Assembly (NCBI GenBank): GCA_937868145.1
Contig: CALMMH010000564.1
Coordinates: 1 to 12,534, forward strand
DNA length: 12,534 bases
Origin: an uncultured Phycisphaerales bacterium
GTDB taxonomy: Bacteria > Planctomycetota > Phycisphaerae > Sedimentisphaerales > Anaerobacaceae
Direction of reading: 5' to 3'
Positions within the stretch are counted from its first letter, which is position 1. Each line of letters opens with the position of its first letter. Positions 7,674 through 12,534 of the stretch are shown here, piece after piece. The position numbers and the translations under genes were made by a program. The notes below the pieces were generated by a model. The model saw nothing but the letters and a program-made list of their open reading frames with translations. It was not told the origin of the DNA and searched no databases.

Positions 7674-7834
7674 GTTTGTAGTGACGCCGCAAGGCGTTGT
7701 CTTCGGAAGTGGGAAGTGTGAAGTTGGAAGTGTGAAGTCAGAGGACAGGAACTCGACGCTTGTCTTCTCCTGCTTCACACTTGACACTTCAAACTTGAAA
7801 CTCCCCGATATGCCCTTGCGGGCACACTACGAAC
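7674..7834. repeat. Inverted pair of REP-like hairpins (BIME-like element)
   Basis: Two 28-bp units face each other: plus strand 7674-7701 and minus strand 7834-7807. Both read GTT-Y-GTAGTG, then a 5-bp stem, a GCAA loop and the complementary stem. The stems are ACGCC/GGCGT (7684-7697) and TGCCC/GGGCA (7811-7824). They differ at three consecutive pairs, and every change keeps pairing. The GTAG head plus a small palindrome, in an inverted pair, is the layout of REP/BIME elements mobilised by REP-associated tyrosine transposases. No transposase gene is in the window, so the assignment is inference from form. Confidence 0.62.
7711..7806. repeat. Imperfect inverted repeat with a 13-bp tandem duplication, inside the REP-like pair
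   Basis: GGAAGTGTGAAGT occurs twice at a 14-bp period (7712-7724 and 7726-7738). Downstream, 7761-7800 reads as an imperfect reverse complement (TTCACACTTGACACTTC and flanks). Together they form a long, gapped stem that fills the space between the two REP-like units. No open frame of note crosses it. Confidence 0.55.
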
Positions 7835-7863
7835 CTGTTCGTTCGATCGTCGCTCTCTTGTGC

Positions 7864-7892
7864 TTGACTTCGCATACGGGGCGGCGGACAAT
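7864..7892 (+). promoter_or_regulatory. Sigma70-like promoter of the ThuA operon
   Basis: TTGACT (7864-7869) and GACAAT (7887-7892) are separated by exactly 17 bp, matching the consensus at five and four of six positions. It lies immediately after the repeat block and 68 bp before the ThuA-domain gene, giving a leader of about 60 nt. Confidence 0.42.
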
Positions 7893-7960
7893 GGGCGTTG
7901 CCGTGTGATCGCGACGATGTACTGAATCTGATGAATCTCACGCAAGAGAAGGGATCGACT

Positions 7961-9007
7961 ATGAAGTGGACGAGTGCGAAGATCGGCGTGGCGATGGTTG
8001 CTGCGGTGGTGTCTCTGGCGACTTTGGCGGTGGGCCAGGAAAGAGAGAATCGGCCCGGGGTGAGTTACCGCGGCGGCGAAGGCCCGGGGCAGGGTAAACG
8101 CATCGTCTTCGTCACGGGCGACGAGGAATACCGCTCGGAGGAATCGATGCCCATGCTGGCCAAGATCCTCGCGGTCCATCACGGCTTCCGGTGCACGGTC
8201 CTCTTTGCGATCAACAAGGACAGCGGCGAGATCGATCCGCTTACCGTGGACAACATCCCCGGCCTGCGGAGCCTCGAACGGGCGGACCTGATGGTCTTGT
8301 TCACCCGCTTCCGCGAGCTGCCGGACGAGCAGATGAAGTACATCATGGACTACACCAATTCGGGCAAGCCGGTCATCGCCCTGCGGACCGCCACGCACCC
8401 GTTCTTCTATCAGAAGAACAAGGAGAGCCCCTACGCGAAGTGGAGCTGGAACAACCCGGGCGCGGGGGCGGGTGCCGAACCGGCCTTCAAGGGCGGCTAC
8501 GGCCGGCAGGTGCTCGGCGAGACCTGGATCAGCCACTATGGCGACCACCAGAAGGAGAGCACGCTCGCCTATCCGGCCGAAGGCATGGCCGATTGCCCGA
8601 TTCTCAAGGGCGTGGACAAGATCTGGGGTCCGTCGGACGTCTACGGCCTGACGACCCTCTTCGGTGACTGCAAGCCGGTCCTGATGGGCCAGCCGCTGAC
8701 GGGCATGAACCCCGGCGACGCCCCGAACACGAACAAGAAGCCCCTCCCGGTCGCCTGGACCAAGACCTACACAGGCGAGTCCGGCAAGGCGGCGAAGATC
8801 TTCACGACCACGATGGGCCACGCGGGCGACCTGAAGGACGAGAACTTCCGCCGGGTGCTGGTCAACGCCTGCTACTGGGCCGTCGGCCTGGAGGACAAAA
8901 TCCCAGCTCAAGCGGATGTGACGATCCTCGGCGAGTACAACCCGAACAACATCGGCTTCGGCGGCTTCAAGAAGGGCCTCAAGCCCGCGGATCATCGGCT
9001 GCCGTGA
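7961..9007 (+). CDS. Secreted ThuA-domain protein
   Basis: A 348-aa protein beginning MKWTSAKIGVAMVAAVV. The ATG is chosen because AAGGGA precedes it at proper spacing and a signal peptide of about 25 residues follows, ending near LAVG-QE. The remainder is one ThuA-like domain (glutamine-amidotransferase-like fold). It has RIVFVTGDEEYRSEES at about 47-62, GFRCTVLFA, ADLMVLFTRFRELPDEQM, and PVIALRTATHPFFY with His146, then later GMADCPILKGVDKIWGPSDVYG and FTTTMGHAGDLKDENFRRVLVNACYWAVG. ThuA is named from sugar (trehalose) utilisation operons, but the biochemical activity of the exported versions is not settled. Its placement 41 bp before a Tat-exported oxidoreductase and ahead of a glycosidase suggests extracytoplasmic carbohydrate handling. 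An in-frame start at 7898 would bury the signal peptide and is disfavoured. Confidence 0.88.
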   Translation: MKWTSAKIGVAMVAAVVSLATLAVGQERENRPGVSYRGGEGPGQGKRIVFVTGDEEYRSEESMPMLAKILAVHHGFRCTVLFAINKDSGEIDPLTVDNIPGLRSLERADLMVLFTRFRELPDEQMKYIMDYTNSGKPVIALRTATHPFFYQKNKESPYAKWSWNNPGAGAGAEPAFKGGYGRQVLGETWISHYGDHQKESTLAYPAEGMADCPILKGVDKIWGPSDVYGLTTLFGDCKPVLMGQPLTGMNPGDAPNTNKKPLPVAWTKTYTGESGKAAKIFTTTMGHAGDLKDENFRRVLVNACYWAVGLEDKIPAQADVTILGEYNPNNIGFGGFKKGLKPADHRLP

Positions 9008-9048
9008 TTTTGATGATGGATAATCATTGAGCCATGAAGGGGACAGCT

Positions 9049-10113
9049 ATGGAGAGAAGAGAGTTCTTGAAAGTCGCGGGCGCCGCGGCGGGCGGTTGTG
9101 CTCTCGCGTCCAATGCGTTGCTGGGAACGCAGACCCAGCTGTCGAGTGGTGAGAGGAAGCTTGCGGAACTGCCTCGACGACCCCTCGGCAAGACCGGCGA
9201 GAAGTTGTCCGTCATCGGTTTCCCCGGCCTGGCGCTAAGCCAGCAGGGCCAGGAGGAAGGGACCGCCGGCCTTCACAAGGCCTTCGATGAGGGGATCAAC
9301 TATTTCGACGTGGCCCCCGCCTACGGCCGGGACGGGGACTGCGAGATCAAGATGGGCGTCGGTCTCCAGAGCATCGATCGCAGCAAGATCTTCCTGGCCT
9401 GCAAGACGAAGAAACGGGACGCTCTGGGGGCCCGCGAGGAGTTGGAGCGTTCGCTCACGCGGCTCAAGACCGACCACTTCGACCTGTACCAGATGCACGC
9501 GGTCTTTACGCCGGAAGAGGCGAGACAAGCTCTCGGGCCCGGCGGCGCCTTGGAGACGATCCTCAAGGCCAGGGAAGAGGGGAAGCTCCGCTACATCGGC
9601 CTGTCCGCGCACACGACCAAAGGCGCCCTGGAGATGCTCAAGGGGTTCCAGTTCGACTCGATCATGTTCCCGATCGACTACATGGACTATCTCCAGTGGG
9701 GATTCGGCAAAGCGGTGATCGAATGTGCCCAGGAGCGGGGCACGGCGGTGTTCGCGATGAAGACGCTGTGCGCCGGGGCGTGGCCGGAGGGTAAGGCGCG
9801 GAGTCGCCAATGGTGGTATAAGACTGTCGAAAGCCAGGACGAAGTCGATCTGGCGGTCCGTTTTTCGCTCTCGCAGCCGGGCGTGGTCGCGGCGATTCCG
9901 CCGTCGTTCCTGGACCTCGTTGACAAGGCCATCCTGGCGGGACGGGCCTATCGACCGATCACTGAGACGGAAGTCGCCAAACTCCGCGAACTCGGCGCGG
10001 GCTGTGGATCGGTCTTCAAGAGGGACGAGGAGCGGGTCGTGATGGGCCTGTCGCTGCACCATCCGCACCATCCCGGCAGTCCGCACGACTATTGTCCCTG
10101 TGCCCACGCGTAG
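9049..10113 (+). CDS. Tat-exported aldo/keto reductase with His/Cys-rich C-terminal tail
   Basis: A 354-aa protein starting at the ATG that follows AAGGGG by six bases; the ATG at 9034 has no ribosome site. The N-terminus MERREFLKVAGAAAGGCALA is a twin-arginine signal (RR-x-F-L-K). The body is an aldo/keto reductase barrel beginning at RPLGKTGEKLSVIGF. The AKR tetrad is visible as Asp87 and Tyr92 (FDVAPAYG), Lys119 (LACKTK) and His150 (DLYQMHA). These enzymes interconvert carbonyls and alcohols with NAD(P)H; Tat export implies folding, and probably cofactor loading, before transport. The final 18 residues carry five histidines, a Cys-Pro-Cys and a further His (HHPHHPGSPHDYCPCAHA), unlike ordinary AKR tails. 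It is second in a run with the ThuA gene. The substrate is unknown, probably sugar-derived given the neighbours. Confidence 0.9.
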   Translation: MERREFLKVAGAAAGGCALASNALLGTQTQLSSGERKLAELPRRPLGKTGEKLSVIGFPGLALSQQGQEEGTAGLHKAFDEGINYFDVAPAYGRDGDCEIKMGVGLQSIDRSKIFLACKTKKRDALGAREELERSLTRLKTDHFDLYQMHAVFTPEEARQALGPGGALETILKAREEGKLRYIGLSAHTTKGALEMLKGFQFDSIMFPIDYMDYLQWGFGKAVIECAQERGTAVFAMKTLCAGAWPEGKARSRQWWYKTVESQDEVDLAVRFSLSQPGVVAAIPPSFLDLVDKAILAGRAYRPITETEVAKLRELGAGCGSVFKRDEERVVMGLSLHHPHHPGSPHDYCPCAHA

Positions 10114-10131
10114 CTGTGTACTCGGAATCTC

Positions 10132-10226
10132 CGGGTGGCAGCGACAAGCGGAGTCTTCGCAGCTTGTCGATGGCTTCATCCGATTCGAATGACCATCGAC
10201 AAGCTTGCGCTTGTCGCTGCCACCCG
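10132..10226. repeat. Second inverted hairpin pair (BIME-like), different family
   Basis: A perfect 19-bp inverted repeat (10132-10150 and 10208-10226, containing GGGTGGCAGCGACAAGCG) encloses another of 13 bp (10161-10173 and 10193-10205). Read as units, each half is a head GGGTGGCAG, stem CGACAAGC, loop, stem GCTTGTCG, then ATGG. The minus-strand unit (10225-10193) has a GCAA loop. The plus-strand unit (10133-10173) has a 12-nt loop. A 19-nt spacer separates them. It fills most of the 139-bp gap between the reductase and glycosidase genes, and as RNA could act as an attenuator or processing site. Confidence 0.65.
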
Positions 10227-10252
10227 ATCCTTGATGTGTTGGAGGAAGAACT

Positions 10253-12534
10253 ATGCGGCGAGCGACCTTCTTATCTGTGATCGTGTCTTTGAACGCGGCG
10301 TGTCTCGCACTTGCTGCGGGGCCTCGGCCGGGGCATGGGCTGCACTACACGGAGCCCGCAACGGTCTGGGATGAGGCCATGCCCCTGGGCAACGGCCTGC
10401 TCGGAGGGCTCGTCTGGGGCGACGGCAAGCCGCTGCGGATTTCGCTCGATCGCACGGATCTCTGGGACCTGCGGCCGGTGCCGGAGTACGAGTCGCCCGA
10501 CTATTCGTATAAGACGATGCGGCAGTGGGTGAAGGAAGGTCGGATCCAGGACCTGCACAAGTTGTACGACGATCCGTATGGCAACCCCGGCCCGACGAAG
10601 ATCCCCGCCGGGCGTATCGAGCTGACCTTCGACGACGCAGCCGCTTTCGAAGACGCCTCGCTGGACCTTGCCAAAGCGACCGCGGAAATGCGGTTTGCCG
10701 GCGACGCAGCAGTGGAGGTCTTCGTTCACGCGAAGGAGCCTCTGGGGGTGATCCGTATCGCCTCGCGCAAACCTCGGGAGGTACGATTGATCGCGCCGCC
10801 GTTTGCCGGCAAAGTCACCGAAGAGGCCGGAGCCAACAAGATTAGCGCCGGCGACTTGGCGACCCTGCGGTATGAGGCTCCCGTAGAACGGCGAGGCAAT
10901 ACGTGGGCCGGGTACCTCCAGAAGGGCTGGGGCGGATTCCATTTCGCCGTGGCTCTCGTCTGGCGGCAGTCGGAATCGGGCTGGCTCGGCGTCTGGTCTG
11001 TCGCGACCTCGAAGGAGTCCGCCGATCCGCTGGCGACCGCAAGGACACGCTGCGAGGATGCGATCGAACGCGGATTCGACGCTCTGTCGCAAGAGCACGC
11101 TCGGTGGTGGCGATCCTATTGGGATCGGGCGTCGGTCTCGGTCCCCAACGCGGTGATCGAGCGACAGTGGTATCTCGAAACGTACAAATTCGGCTCTGCG
11201 GCACGGGAGGACACGCCGCCGATCACGCTGCAAGGCCCGTGGACTGCCGACGACATGAAGATCCCGCCGTGGAAGGGCGACTACCATCACGACCTGAACA
11301 CGGAACTGAGCTACTGGCCCGCCTACAGCGGAAATCGGCTCGAAGGGGCCGGCGGCTATGTGGAGTGGCTCTGGGAGACTCGCGAGAACGCCAGGGCCTG
11401 GACCAAGCGGTTCTTCGGTCTGCCGGGCCTGAACGTTCCGATGACGGCCGACCTGGAGCAGAACCAGATCGGCGGCTGGCATCAGTACACGCACTCGGCG
11501 ACGACAGCCGCCTGGCTCTCGCATCACTTCTGGCTCCAGTGGCGGTACAGCATGGACCAGCGATTTCTTCGCGAGCGGACCTATCCGTGGTTCCAAGACG
11601 TTGCGACGTTCCTGGAGGCCGTGACGGAGAAAGGCCCGGACGGCAAACGGACCCTGCCTCTGAGCGCGTCGCCCGAGATCAACGACAACCGTCTGGACGC
11701 GTGGTTCCCGTCGATCACCAACTACGACCTGACTTTGATCCGCTGGACGTTCGAGCGGACGGCCGAGATGGCGGACCTTCTGGGCGAGAAGCAAGTCGCC
11801 GATCACTGGCGAAGCGTCCTGGCTGAGATGCCGGAGCTGGCGGTGGATCCGATCACGCAGAAGCTGCTCGTGGCGAAAGACTATCCGCTCCCGGCCTCGC
11901 ACAGGCATTTCTCGCATTTGATGGCGATCCATCCGCTGGGCATGATCCGCTGGGAAAACGGTCCTCGCGATCAGGCGATCATCAAAGCGTCGCTGGCGGA
12001 CCTGGATCGTCTGGGCACCAAACAATGGTGCGGGTACAGCTTCTCCTGGCTGGCGAATCTGGCGGCCCGGGCCCGCGACGGCGAGAAAGCCGAACAGGCG
12101 TTGGACATCTTCTCGCGGGCCTTCTGCCTTCGCAACGGCTTTCACTGCAACGGCGACCAGACCGACAAAGGGTACTCGAACTTCCGCTATCGGCCGTTCA
12201 CGCTGGAGGGCAACTTCGCCGCTGCGGCCGGGTTGCAGGAGATGCTCTTGCAGAGCTACAGCGGCACGGTTCGCGTTTTCCCCGCGATCCCGGCGGCTTG
12301 GCGCGACGCCTCGTTCAGGGGACTGCGCGCCGAAGGAGCGTTCGTGGTGTCCGCGGACCGTAAAGACGGCCGGGTCCAATCCATCGAGATCGTAGCCGAG
12401 GCCGGCGGGCCCTTGCGCTTGGAGAACCCATTTGGCGAAGGCCGCTTCGCTGTGGCCGGCGTCGAGTCGAGCAAGGTCAAGACGCAAGGCCGGGATCTGC
12501 TCGTCGATTTGCAGCCCGGATGGAAGGTGGTTCT
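10253..12534 (+). CDS. GH95-like secreted glycoside hydrolase (alpha-L-fucosidase family), 3' end missing
   Basis: The frame opens at an ATG seven bases after GGAGG and remains open to the right edge (760 residues). A signal peptide (MRRATFLSVIVSLNAACLALA) precedes the GH95 N-terminal beta-domain (WDEAMPLGNGLLGGLVWG, SLDRTDLWD). The helical barrel follows with LNTELSYWPAYSGN (349-361), LSASPEIND with the likely general acid Glu475, HRHFSHLMAIHP (550-561), and RPFTLEGNFAAAAGLQEMLLQS (about 647-667). The C-terminal beta-domain starts with GTVRVFPAIPAAWRDASFRGLRAEGAF. GH95 enzymes are inverting exo-glycosidases acting on alpha-linked L-fucose or L-galactose. Compared with the usual N-x-N and DGNF motifs, this protein has Asp347 for the first Asn and Glu652 for the Asp, so specificity or activity may differ. 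It is third in the ThuA/reductase run. Confidence 0.87.
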   Translation, partial: MRRATFLSVIVSLNAACLALAAGPRPGHGLHYTEPATVWDEAMPLGNGLLGGLVWGDGKPLRISLDRTDLWDLRPVPEYESPDYSYKTMRQWVKEGRIQDLHKLYDDPYGNPGPTKIPAGRIELTFDDAAAFEDASLDLAKATAEMRFAGDAAVEVFVHAKEPLGVIRIASRKPREVRLIAPPFAGKVTEEAGANKISAGDLATLRYEAPVERRGNTWAGYLQKGWGGFHFAVALVWRQSESGWLGVWSVATSKESADPLATARTRCEDAIERGFDALSQEHARWWRSYWDRASVSVPNAVIERQWYLETYKFGSAAREDTPPITLQGPWTADDMKIPPWKGDYHHDLNTELSYWPAYSGNRLEGAGGYVEWLWETRENARAWTKRFFGLPGLNVPMTADLEQNQIGGWHQYTHSATTAAWLSHHFWLQWRYSMDQRFLRERTYPWFQDVATFLEAVTEKGPDGKRTLPLSASPEINDNRLDAWFPSITNYDLTLIRWTFERTAEMADLLGEKQVADHWRSVLAEMPELAVDPITQKLLVAKDYPLPASHRHFSHLMAIHPLGMIRWENGPRDQAIIKASLADLDRLGTKQWCGYSFSWLANLAARARDGEKAEQALDIFSRAFCLRNGFHCNGDQTDKGYSNFRYRPFTLEGNFAAAAGLQEMLLQSYSGTVRVFPAIPAAWRDASFRGLRAEGAFVVSADRKDGRVQSIEIVAEAGGPLRLENPFGEGRFAVAGVESSKVKTQGRDLLVDLQPGWKVV

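Noticed and set aside
7712..7738. Tandem 13-bp repeat considered as a CRISPR fragment
   Set aside because: Only two copies exist, with a one-base gap and no spacer.
10271..12487. A 738-codon open frame on the minus strand opposite the glycosidase
   Set aside because: It lies fully antisense to a well-recognised GH95-like gene, shows no domain, and is rich in Arg/Pro/His. Long antisense frames are expected at this GC content.

Overview
The window is a GC-rich, tightly packed piece of bacterial chromosome. It most resembles a member of the Planctomycetota, probably Phycisphaerae-like; that placement is inference. The supporting signs are an ECF sigma factor coupled to a membrane protein with carboxypeptidase-regulatory-like repeats, secreted ThuA and Tat-exported oxidoreductase genes beside a secreted glycoside hydrolase, and several different palindromic intergenic repeats. 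I see no phage, plasmid, transposase, tRNA, rRNA or CRISPR signal.

Layout. Bases 1-1591 (minus strand) hold a two-gene unit: an ECF sigma factor and, two bases downstream, a single-pass membrane protein that runs off the left edge and is the likely partner or anti-sigma factor. Bases 1592-1734 are intergenic, with a four-tract G-quadruplex motif and a strong hairpin. Bases 1735-2673 (minus) encode a secreted SphA/MetA-type outer-membrane beta-barrel. A divergent intergenic region (2674-2973) with a 51-bp palindromic element separates it from plus-strand ftsW (2974-4146). An extended -10 promoter then precedes a secreted subtilisin-family protease (4320-6377), followed by murG (6532-7662). ftsW and murG are usually close neighbours in the division/cell-wall cluster; here a protease gene lies between them.

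The 298-bp gap 7663-7960 holds an inverted pair of small GCAA-loop hairpins with a GTAG head and compensatory stem changes. This is the architecture of a REP/BIME element. Between the pair lies an imperfect inverted repeat, and after it a sigma70-like promoter. That promoter appears to drive a secreted ThuA-domain protein (7961-9007), a Tat-exported aldo/keto reductase (9049-10113) and a GH95-like glycoside hydrolase (10253 to the right edge, incomplete). A second, unrelated inverted hairpin pair (10132-10226) sits between the last two genes.

How the genes work together. FtsW and MurG act at successive steps of septal peptidoglycan synthesis (lipid II formation, then glycan polymerisation). 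The ThuA/oxidoreductase/glycosidase set looks like an extracytoplasmic carbohydrate-processing locus, but the substrate cannot be read from sequence. The most unusual material is non-coding: two REP-like families with the same two-hairpin design in consecutive large gaps.
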